From NCBI GenBank assembly GCA_027924585.1, contig BSBM01000870.1, positions 1,736,001-1,800,000 of the forward strand: a stretch of DNA of 64,000 bases. Reading direction: 5' to 3'. Positions 26,101 through 38,100 of the stretch are shown here, piece by piece (the first letter of the stretch is position 1; each line of letters begins with the position of its first letter). Position numbers and translations under genes: made by a program. A model generated the notes under the pieces. The model did no database searches and was not told the DNA's origin. It worked only from the letters and a program-made list of their open reading frames with translations. This DNA is from Larix kaempferi. Taxonomy: Eukaryota; Streptophyta; Pinopsida; Pinales; Pinaceae.

Positions 26101-29100
26101 CCAAAAATTAACACATGGACCATCTAATAAGGCTGTAGGATCTTGGACCAATGATCAATGGTGAGACCACACATCTCACATCAAAATCTGTGATCAAGAT
26201 CACCCTGAAAGGGGGTAACAGGGTCCACTACCCCTGCATGAACATTGTTGCAACCTAAGTGTCCCCGAGCCAACTCCAAGCCTACATACAAGAATCCAAG
26301 CTAGCCAATATTGTGAGGGCTTGGTGCCCTCCTCCGAGATGCACAACGCTCCTCCTCCTAAGTAGGGCATTCATTAAGCAAGTAAACCTCTCTCCATGTG
26401 GCCATCATGAAGAACGTCCACCTAGCTATCGAGTGAACTTGAATGCCCTCGGGAAGAATGCCAAGCAAGCACCCAACTGAGGTCAAGCAACCACTAAGCA
26501 AGCTATCTCCAATGTGCAAATCCATCACAGACCATCTCCTATGTGCTTATCCATCTCAGACCCTTTGAGAACTAAACATACACCATGTACCCAAAATCTC
26601 ATGGAACACCCCCAAGCATGGTCTTAACAGTTTCCAGAATGTAAAAACAAATTTCTGTGTGCAACATTAGATGAAATTTCCAGAATTTGAGAAGGAGAAG
26701 AGGGCTGGAAAAAAATCTTCCATAAAAATCTGTTATACTATCTCATTTCCAATTGCACAAATTGTCTCAAGGGATGCCCATTCATCACTTGCATCCAAAA
26801 CTGTAATGCTTCTTGGCTGGAAAATTTCTGCAATAATAGCAGAACCAAAATCCCCAATTCATGAGAAAAATCTGCACAAGAAGGTGAAGAAAGTGGCTGA
26901 AACCGATCATCCAAAGGCTGTTCCAAAAGTGATCTAAAATTGGAGGTACAAGGCTGAAAATGATCATGGGAAATCTCTTCATCCAAAGGTTGTCCATGGT
27001 CTTCAAAATCATTACTTTCATCATGAGATAAATCATAGATGGGATCACCAAAATGTTTCCAATAATTTTCACTTAAATTATGATCACAATGGTGAATATG
27101 CACATCATGAATATGATATATATGGCTGTCATAGATTTCATTATATGTCAAGAGATTCTCAAATCTATCACCTTCAAAAGATTGGTCTTCAAGCATATGA
27201 GAAGGAGAAAATCCCACCAAACTCTCATCACCATGAGGAGAACAAATAGAAGCACCAATGTCTTCATCAACTAGGTCTTCAACATGTTTTTCAATGGGCA
27301 AGTGAAGTGGGCCTTTAACAAGGTCCTCTTCATGTGCTTCTTGGTATGCCATAGTAGATAAGAATGAAATAGCATAGTCCAAGATTTTTTTGCCTTCCTC
27401 ATCCTCTTCATCATGCCATTCTTTGATAAACAACTTGAGGAAATATGCAATTGAATATATGGACTTTCTACCAAGACCATACAACCAATTACAAGCATCA
27501 CCATCTAGGCTTAAAGCAAATATCCTCATCAAATCATCTTCATTAACAACACTGAAATTAGTCAAAACTTTGATGAAGGATGTGATGTGCAAGATAACCG
27601 AATCACCACTTCCATGAAAAGAAAAATTATGATCATATACATATCTAGATCAAAATCCATGTGTGGAAATTCTAGGATGCTCAAAGCATCAAATTGTTCC
27701 AGGGAATAAAAATATTCAATTTTTTCCATTTCGTTTCCTTCAAAATCTTCAATATGAGGCTATAAATCTGAAAATGAACCACAACCATACCTCATATTGA
27801 AACAAGATGAGTGGAGTTGCCAAGATGAGCTTCCAAAGCTTTTGAAGTGTTGCATGTGCTCATCTCTAGACACAACAAAGTCTTCAAAAAAATTGTAAAG
27901 AACAAGGACTTCGTCCCTTCATGGAGTCGCCTTGTGAGAAGAAAAATTTGCAATAAGAGTCTCTCACAAAAATAATAAAGTTTAGTCGTCAAATTTTCGG
28001 GAAAGTGAACTTTCTCCCCGACGACAACACCAAAAATGTTACCACCCAAACTAGCATTCTTGAAGCCCCTAAGAAGCAAAACTAGTCAAGGGAACCAAGA
28101 GGAATATGCCAATGTCGCCACACCCAATCCCCTTTCACACTTTTGGTTGGCTCTTCTCCAACTTGAAGGGTGGATTCCCTAAACTAGGATCACTAGAGAA
28201 GAGTAAATGAGGAGCAAGGTAATTGAAGAGGCTTCCCTAGCAAAATGGTTGCAGCATAAGGTAAAGGAATACATGATGGGAGGATAGAGAGAAACCACTA
28301 AAGAGACAAGTGTATTGATCAACCAAGGGGCAAAATGGAGTCACGGAGGAACAATCTAAGAGGGCCTTGCTCATATTTCATTAAGGAGGAATGGTCTCAT
28401 TATCAACCAAGCCCTGCTAAATAAAATGCAAGAACAGGCTAGGCTTTACAGGGGAAGAGATTGATTGAAGCGTCCACTTCCTTTCTAGATTTGAGGGTGC
28501 ACCATACACATAAAAGATCTAATATTGCACCCTTCAGCTTAAGAAACAATGCAAAAATTACTCCTGTATGAGCATAGATACAAAGGAATAGAATTGAAAA
28601 TTTACTTAGAGAACCTTCCTTCCAATGAGGTGGTAATACCTTTCTATGGCCTCTAACTCAAATGCACAGAAATTACAATGTAAAGATTAACGCCACACAT
28701 TTAGAAGAAAGCACCTCCATACATGTCAGAAAGCTCCAACAAGAGGAAACCCTGCAGGTCCAACCATGAATTGCAATGAGAAAAGAGCACTCCTTGTATA
28801 GACTAAGGAGCAAAAGGGGCACCCCTCCAAGTGTCAACAATCATTTGAGAGATAATGTGCCACCTCTAGGAGAGAACTAGAGTCTAAGGCGCCACCTCTA
28901 GAAGAGAACTGGAGTCCAAGGCACCACCTCTAGAGTCAACTAGGAGACAATATGCCACCTCTAGGAGTGAGCTAGGAGGAAAAATGCCACACGTGTGAGC
29001 GAGGAGGCAAGGAGGGGTGCATGATGGAGACAAATATCCATAAACTGAGGCAAAATATCCCCAAGAGGTGCACCCCTTCAAAATTGCATTTTCACCAAGA

Positions 29101-32100
29101 AAAACCCCTCAAACAGGGATTCAAGGCCCCATAATTAGGGGATTATGTCCCAAGAATCCATAAATTAGGGATTTCTAGACAAAATCCTTTAAATCGGGGA
29201 ATTTTTCTCCAACATCCACAAAAAAGGGGATAATGCTCCTAGGAGGTGTGTTAGGCATCTTTTGAGGGGTTGAAATGGGTCAAATAAATGTTTTACATCC
29301 CCTTTACTCATACATTACAACATTACAATATAATAATCACCCTAAGGTCATCTGCTGGATTTCTCTCATGTGATATGAGGGGTAACAACTGGCTCCCACT
29401 GCAGGACATCTATTCTTTGCAGAAGAGTGCATGAGAACCTCATAATCTCATCGTTCCTGCTTGAGAGAAAGAAAGAAAGATAAACAATGTGGTGGGACGG
29501 CTTATTCACATCCAAAACCCCACAAGTTTATTACATATTTAGAGATCACACATGGCTTTCAAATGACAAGGCATAAGCCAACAATGCCAACACAATCAAT
29601 GCTTCTACTCTGATGCTCATGCAAGAGATTATTCATCCTACCTACCTACTCTAAACATGAGAAGTGATCATATTAAGTAAAATCATACATCCAATGTAGC
29701 CACCTCAGCATCTCATCAATGCCATGGGTTTTTACCTTTGGTCACAGGCCAAAACAAGACAACATTAATCATCATACGCAAACATGCTGTAATCTTCATC
29801 ATAAGATCATGAGCATGTACAATATTATCCAACACTTGCCAAGCATGGCAAGTCTTTCCACACGCCTCTTCTATCCAAGATTGGATATAGCTTGTATAAA
29901 CATAATCAACATGAGGCTGCCTGCTTGCAATATCATCAATAGAGTCCTCAAGAGATGGAGCCTTAGGCTCTTACATCATTACAATATCTTCAGCTTTGCA
30001 TGAGGAAAAAATTCTGAACATGGAAACAGAATTTTGTCCCAGGTTACATTGCTGGAAATGACTGCAAAATCTATTGATTTGTTTATCTTGATGTACGACA
30101 ACATTGATATTGTATTCACCTTGGTGATTTTAATGATAAAATTTGCTTTATTTTCCCTCACTATATGTTAGAAAACCTTTGTATGTTGTCAAAGAAGACT
30201 TGGGAAGAAAAACATCAAGGGTTAGCAAATGACTGGATTTTCTCTTTCAGTTTGGTGTATGTTTCTTATGCCCCCAGGTTTTTGGGTCAATGTCATGAGT
30301 ATTGCTTGTTGGGTAGTGGAAAATCCATATTCTACAATCTACTCACGGTTCAGACACCCTGCTAGCAAGTCTAAGATTGACTCACTGATGGCAAGTCAAT
30401 GCTAGACTGTGTTGACTTGGGTTGGTAACATGAGCAAGTTGGGTTTGACCTGCGAGTCCAGGCCAAACTTGACGAGTCTTGCTACATCGGTGCACACCTT
30501 GAAGGAACCATACCATAAAGATTTTTTTTTAATGTATAAAAATAATTATACTTGTAGCTTTGTACACCAATAGCTAGGAAGCATTACTATGAATTTAAGA
30601 TCAGGTTCCTTCCTACTCTAGTGATTCTTACTTCTGATCTGGGATAATAAGGAATTTTGTGATAAAATGAATACTAGTAATTAGGGAAGATTGTTCCAGA
30701 TCATTTTTTCTTTTTGTTTATATTTTCATTTAATGTGATCATGTAATCTTCAGAAAGAGTTGATGATCCTTGCTCTGGTGCTTGTGAGATTATACCAATG
30801 AATTCAGTTTAGTTTTTATCTGTCTTTAATGACTCTTGGCAATCATCTTTCCAAAATACAATATTCTCAATTCTCTTGTTTCGAATGTTTTTGGTGGCAA
30901 ACATAGTCCAGCTACTGTGATCAATATCTGTATTTCTAATGTGAATGTGACAACTATTAGGATTGGCACGGCGTGAAAGCAATTGAAATTTCCATATATT
31001 CAAACACAATACATCTTGTGAAATGATTATTTTGTTTTTATTTTTCTTTGCAAGTTCTTTTGTCTTTGACAAGTTTTGATTTTGTTTTAAGCTCTTTATC
31101 AAGAGAAATAAGAACGTTTCTCTGCATGATTTTAGGACCTTATTTGTGAAATCTCATGTTGCAGGTTAATTTCGAAGATACATGCAAAGGTTTTCTTGAA
31201 GTAGCAAAGGTGAGCAATTAGCAAACAATTCAGTTGCATTCCACTTGTTCATTGTAGTTATTTGTATGGGAAAGAAATCAAATATGTTAGACAAGTGTAA
31301 ATATTATCGTTGTGAATGTGTAGGATAGGTTGCTATCAAACAAAAGGAAATAAAATGTATAAGGTTTTAAGAAAACTAAAATTGAAATTAAATTAATATT
31401 AATGTCTACAAATGAGCAAGATAGGTCATGTTATCACACAACTTGTAGTTGCCCCTAAAGGTGATCCTATCCAGGATAGTAGAGGTGTTTGCCAACTAAA
31501 GAGGTGACCCAAGAGGGCCTCGATTCCCAAGAAGGATTGGTTGTCATGCCAATCGAGGCACTCTTCGCTTCTTGCTATCCAAGCCCTGGACAACAAAGCG
31601 GGACATTGGCTAGCAAACCAACACAAGGTACTCTAAAGGTAAAGAATGAAGCACAAGAGTAGATCTTGGTGGAGAAATCTAGATCTAGGGAAATGCAGTG
31701 GCTTATAAGAGTTAAGAACTGGTTGAGGAGGCCTAGGCAAGATAGAGATTCTCAACCATAGAAGAAATGTACCACAATGAGGTTAGGCTAGTAGATCTAG
31801 ATAGATCTAGTTCGTATAAGGAATACCCAAATTGGATGTACCTAGGGTTTAAGCGAATGAGACCAAAGTGGACCCAAAATAGTAGATCTGGGTGTTTAAA
31901 GACTAGATCTAGGTGCTTGAAGAGTAGATCTGTGAGTATTGGGGGGGTTCAAGCATACCCAACTGATAGATCTGAAAAATTGACCAAAAACCCAAGGAGG
32001 GCGTCCCACCTAGGGTGTTTTTATATTTACTCTTAAGTGGGTTTTTGTGGCCGTACTCAAATAAGTACCTGATCTATCAGATCTAAAAAACGAGGGTTTT

Positions 32101-35100
32101 AACAATGACAGTTTTAATGGTGACAATTGAAATAGATCTCGAAACAACAAAAACAATTTAAAACAGACCTGGAAATGCTTGTGGCTGCCTTGCAAATTGA
32201 TGATCCTCCCAAATCAAAGCAATCTAAAGTGAGATCCAACCTCTCCAAGTAAAATCACTATGCACCAAGATGACCAATACGCCCCTCCCTGCCAAAACGA
32301 TCTAAGTTAGAATCAAATTAAACAAGAAGTAAACTATATGACAAGAAAGATGAATCAAATAGCATCAATATGATCACAAGATACAATAAAAATACTCCCT
32401 AATGCAAGACGTCTTGAGGAGGAGAGATGGAGTCTCCCCACAATAGCGCCCTCTGCAAAAATGTCCTCCTTCTCTACCACACAACCCATGCAAAAATGGT
32501 TATGTAAAGAGCTAGATCCATAATGATGTTGAAGAGAAAAGACTTTACAATCACTTGCAAGAATATTCACCAAAGCTTCCAAGAGTTTTTGCAAAAATAT
32601 TTTTATTATACCGGAAATCTAAGAGCCAAAAGTCGCCTTTACAATGAGGGGGGTCTCTTCCTTAATTAGGAATGAGAGAGACCAAAACCCTAACCACTTT
32701 TTCTAAATGAGTGCTGGAGATCAAAAGATATAACAATAATAATCAACGTCTAAGATGAGCCGGAAATACAATACATGGATCAACTCAAAAATAGAGGGGG
32801 GCACACTCACTAAAACGTCCAAGCGGGATGCACCACACGATAAGTGATTAAGACATATGACATAAGCACATGGTGGGGCTAGGAGGTAATCATATCCTTC
32901 ACTAACATGGCCCCATGGCACAATAACAAATAATATGACAAGATAACATCATGATGTGACCATATGACCAAATCGTGGCCCCTCAAATACACAATAAAAT
33001 ATCCAAAATGATGAATACTGGGATGTGTGGACCCCACTGATGCCGGAACAAGTGCTATAAGGTGTGGTCATCATCATCAAAATATCTCAGACCAATCTCA
33101 TGCCATTTCCTTGCCCCACTAAGCCAAATCGATTTCCTCAATGAGCCATTCCTCTACTGGAAAACCACCTCTGAAAGTACAAAAATGCCTGTAACTCACT
33201 GCCATGTGTCCTGGACACAAATCTAATTGTACCAAAATGTCTGGGGATGGGGTAAAATGGTAATAACAACTGGTTGGACCCCCATCTCCCTCTGTAGCAC
33301 CGTATGAAACCGTGCTAGCTCAATGAAAGTGTTGGACAGGCCATTTCTGCATGGCACACTAGAGAAAAGTGGTAATCTAACCATATCATGACTTGTAAGT
33401 GCCCGAAACTGATAACTGAGTGTTAGTTTTTCTTAATTGTTTAGCATAATAACATTAAACAATAGGATCACTAAAAGAAATACAAGTACAACAAACACAA
33501 AGAACACAAAATTTCTCTCGGGGAAACCACAAGGGAGAAAACCCCGACAAAACTTCCTCAATATAGAATTCACCAAGTACAAGATAAAACCCCAAGACAA
33601 AACAACTTCTCTCCTTCACTTGTACGAACTCCTCTCTCTTTTATGCGACCTTGAGTGAGTGAGGTGAGTGTTTCAAATGAGCAACTCAATCCCCTATTTA
33701 TACTTTACAATTGACTTGACCCTTTACTAATTAGGTCGGCTCTAACTCACCTAACTGGGCCGACCTGTACTCTTTACAATAACATATTCTTTCTAGATCT
33801 TTCCAGGACGACCTAATCAGTTAGGGTTTTACATTGACTCTTTCAATGACTCTTACATTATTAATTACATCAATGGCATCTCTTGAAGGAGGAATACAAT
33901 AATACAATAGACAAATACATTTAGAATATCTTCCGCAGTTACATTTCTTTAACACTCCCTCTTAACTAGGAAGGTATTCTGTGGGCAACATCAACAACTG
34001 CCCAACTGACTTGTGAATCTCTATATGTTGCCGGAAGTTTTGGATCATCATATGTCTGGGGTATCACATCAGATGCTGGAACATCATTATCAACATCATC
34101 ATCGTCTGCTGGAACATCACCATCAACATCATCATTGTCTACTGGAACATCACCATCAACAACATCATCGTCTATTAGAATATCACCATCAACATCATCA
34201 TCGTTTGCTGGAACATCATCGTCAACAACATCCTTTGCTGGAACATCATCAGCAACATCCTTTGCTGGATCATCATCGTCAGCAACATCCTTTGCTGGAA
34301 CATCATCATCTGCAGCACGAAGCTGGAACATCATCATCATCTTCCGTACATAGCTGGAGTATCATTATCTGCAGCAAGAATTTGCTGGAACATCATCATC
34401 ATCTTCAGTATAGAGCTGAAGTATCATCATCTACAGCAAGAATTTGCTGGAACATCATCATCATCAGTATATGAATACTGGAACAACACCTTCAATCATC
34501 AGTAAGTAAATACTGAAACAACAACATCAATCATTAGTAATTAAATACTAAAACAACATCAACTTTGGCAATAGGTGCATCAACAACCAATATGATCCTT
34601 CCTTTTGGAATTACGGGATCAAGTTCAACACAGGTGATCGTTCCTTTCAGAATTACGGGATCATGGACAATCCTTCCTTTCGGAATTACAGGATTCAGTC
34701 CAACAACACTGGTGATTCTTCCTTTCAGAATTACGGGATCATGGATAATTGTTCCTTTCGGAATTACGGTATTCTAGTCCAACAACACTGGTGATCCTTC
34801 CTTTTGGAGTTACAGGATCATGGACAATCCTCCCTTTCGGAATTACAGGACTCTAGTCCATCAACTCCGGTGATCCTTCCTTTCGGAATTATGGGATCAT
34901 GGACAGTCCTTCCTTTCGGAATTACGGGACTCTAGTCCATCAACTCTGGTGATCCTTCCTTTCGGAATTACTGGATCATGGACAGTCCTTCCTTTCGGAA
35001 TTATGGCACTCTAGTCCATCAACTCTGGTGATCCTTCCTTTCGGAATTACGAGATCATGGACAGTCGTTCCTTTCGGAATCACAGTACTCTAGTCCATCA

Positions 35101-38100
35101 ACTCTGGTGATCCTTCCTTTCAGAATTATGGGATCATGGACAATCGTTCCTTTCGGAATTACGGTATTCTAGTCCATCAACTCTGGTGATCCTTCCTTTC
35201 GGATTTACGGGATCATGGACAATCCTTCCTTTCGGAATTACGGGACTCTAGTCCATCAACTCTGGTGATCCTTCCTTTCGGAATTACGGGATCATGGATA
35301 GTCCTTCCTTTCGGAATTATGGGATCATGGATAGTCCTTCCTTTTGGAATTACGAGATCATGGATAGTCCTTCCTTTCGGAATTACGAGACTCTAGTCCA
35401 TCAACTTTGGTGATCCTTCCTTTTGGAATTACGAGACTCTAGTCCATCAACTTTGGTGATCCTTCCTTTCGGAATTACGAGACTCTAGTCCATCAACTTT
35501 GGTGATCCTTCCTTTCGGAATTACGGGACTCTAGTCCATCAACTCTGGTGATCCTTCCTTTCGGAATTACGGGACTCTAGTCCATCAACTCTGGTGATCC
35601 TTCCTTTCGGAATTACGGGATCATGGACAGTCCTTCCTTTCAGAATTACGGGGCTCTAGTCCATCAACTTTGGTGATCCTTCCTTTCAGAATTACAGGAT
35701 CATGGACATTCCTTCCTTTCGGAATTACGGGACTCTAGTCCATCAACTCTGGTGGTGCTCAGACGATCCGTCCTTTCGGAATTACGGGACACAGTCTTTA
35801 CGGAGCTACCACTACAACACACTTGGATGATCCTTCCCTTCTGATGATCTTTTGTGTATCCATCTATGTCATCTTTATAGATCAGTGGATACCAAGATCT
35901 CGAACTCTCTTGCATGTTCTCTCTAGCACCCATCCATGACTCCTCATCTTCAACCTTGTAGCAAAGGTTGATATCTCATCACTCTAGGTGATCATCCCGT
36001 CCCATGGGTGCCTTTTGAGCTTGTACAAAGTCTTCTTCAATCTGCACACATGTGGTTCTCTGTAGAGAGTCCTGAGTCCTGGAGGTTGCTTGATGTCTTC
36101 TTCTACTTCGATTACACCTTCCATCTAGTGTAATATTCACCACTGAGGAAGTGTGTCTGGCCACTAGAGCAACATCTCGTCATAGTCGACTCCCTCTTTC
36201 TGAGAGAACCCTTGCTTTGTACTTCTGTAGTATGCTTAAATTCACAAATCTTGTTGAATGTTATGGTTGAACCATCGTCACTTGTTCTATGAAACAAGTT
36301 TCATTATTCTTCGTTTGTAGGTGATCGTACAAGATATTTCCTATAAGTCAAATTCAGTTGCATGGTTATAAACATTTCATAGTTTCCAAAACATATTAAT
36401 AATTACAAATTATTATGCATAGTTCACACAGTCATGCAACTATCTTAGCCAATGCTTCAACACAACATTCATCCATATTCCGTATTCATACGGTAACTTT
36501 CTAGATGCCTTCCATCTCTACCAGAACATTATTAAGAGCGTGCACTACTCCCAATATGTCAGCAAAGTGGTTTCACTCTAGATAAGTAGCAATGGAATGT
36601 TGTATAGTACCATAGGCACTTACCCATCGCATGCATATTATTAGTATCCTGTTCACCAATGCAAACTCTCTAACATTCATAATACACATCCTAAATCTAG
36701 GAACATAAATATGTACACAACTGGACAGTACAGAGAATAACAATTCAAATACTTATCTTTGTTTGTTTTGGTAGGATATCTCTTGATCCTAGTCTCCTTG
36801 CAAGAATCTCTAACAGTGTGCTCCACTCCAACATCTGATTCTGAGGACCTGTGCCTTTCTTGCTCATGATCAGAAATATTGAGCAAATATTCTACACCAT
36901 AGATCACTTGTTCTTTGTACTGGGGTAGACTCTGTGTGTCCCTCCTTCAATTTCAATCACGATTGCATCCCTTCTTATCTAATGCTGAGATAGATAAGAG
37001 GTTCTTCCATCTTCCTGGTTTGGATTAAAGTACATATTCTTCTTCGTCTTCTCCGGTTTTGACTTCATCATCATATTCACTATCTTCGGCTATATGAGCA
37101 TGAAATCTTTTCTTCTGCTATTTATGTAGTCCAAATTTGAGTGGACAATATCTCGCAATGTGTCCTGTTTTGTGATAGGATCAACATTCAATTGAAGATA
37201 GGTCTCTCTTGAACTTCTTTCTCTTCTGAGGTCTTTGAGATCTTCTTGGAGAGTCCTCACGGGAATGTACATTGTTCTTCCTTTTTCTTCCACCTTTGGC
37301 ATGGGTTGCCAAAGCTTGTTCTTCATTGTCATTTAGTTTCTCCTCTCTTACCGCTATTCTCTCTTCTTCTTGCACACACTCTTCCCATAGTTGTCTGAAC
37401 TGGATTAGTTTCTTTCTAGTGCATATGCCACGAACAAATGGTTCCCAATCTTTGGGGAGGCCATTTAGAGTAGTCATCACAACTTCAACATCTTCTACCA
37501 TGTCTCCAATAGCTTCTAATTGTTCTTTGATCTGGGACACTCTGGAGAAGTATGAGTGCATAGTCTTAGACTTTTGGATCTTCACACCCTTGAGTTGATT
37601 TCTCAAGGTCATCTTCGTATTAATGTTCTTCCCTTCAAATAGGTTAGTTAGGGCATTGAACATTTCTATTGGAGTCTTCTTTGAATACACTTGAGAGATC
37701 AAGTGATCTTTTATAGAATCAACTATGAACCTTTTTACCTTGACCATATTCTTCTTATGCCTTGCTTTGGCTTCATCTCCTTCTGGTTCTGTAAGTCCCT
37801 CTTCTAGGTCATGTTCTTCAAGAATAAGCATGACTATATTTCCATGCCTTGAAGTTCTTTGCTCCTTCAAGCTTCTCATCAAGCTTGATATTGTTTGTCA
37901 TTTTGATAAAATGAGAACCTCAAATGGAAATAGAATAGATGTAGGACTTACCAACAAAGCTGCCCTTCTGAAAACTGCTTCTTCCTTGATCTAGGGTTTG
38001 ACAAAGAAACCCTAATTTTCCAACTTCGGAATTTTGGAAAACCAATTGAATGAAAAGATGTGCCTCCTCAAGGCAAGTTGAGCAAAGTACTCCTTTTTCC

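Larger units (their letters stand above)
19746..26113 (+). mobile_element. Solo LTR of about 2.3 kb, split by a 4 kb unit, TSD catgg
   Basis: Starts tgttaaaatcagtgc at 19746 and ends ccaaaaattaaca at 26113, with perfect TSDs catgg (19741-19745 and 26114-26118). Removing the nested unit 20543-24594 and one of its TSDs leaves 2,311 bp. The TATATATA at 24884-24891 points to + strand transcription. No internal domain or partner LTR exists, so it is read as a solo LTR. The terminal ...aaattaaca resembles the 13339-14102 LTR. Confidence 0.75.

Noticed and set aside
26212-26220. gggggtaaca as the 3' LTR edge of the gag-only gypsy element
   Set aside because: The preceding 100 bp do not align with the 28037-29387 LTR and no polypurine tract follows.
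34013-34474. His-rich + strand frame (LEHHHQHHH...) of 153 codons
   Set aside because: Direct translation of a catcatc minisatellite inside the copia-type element; the element codes on the other strand.
34593-35795. CRISPR-like array
   Set aside because: Units are contiguous imperfect satellites with repeated linkers, no unique spacers, in a plant retrotransposon.
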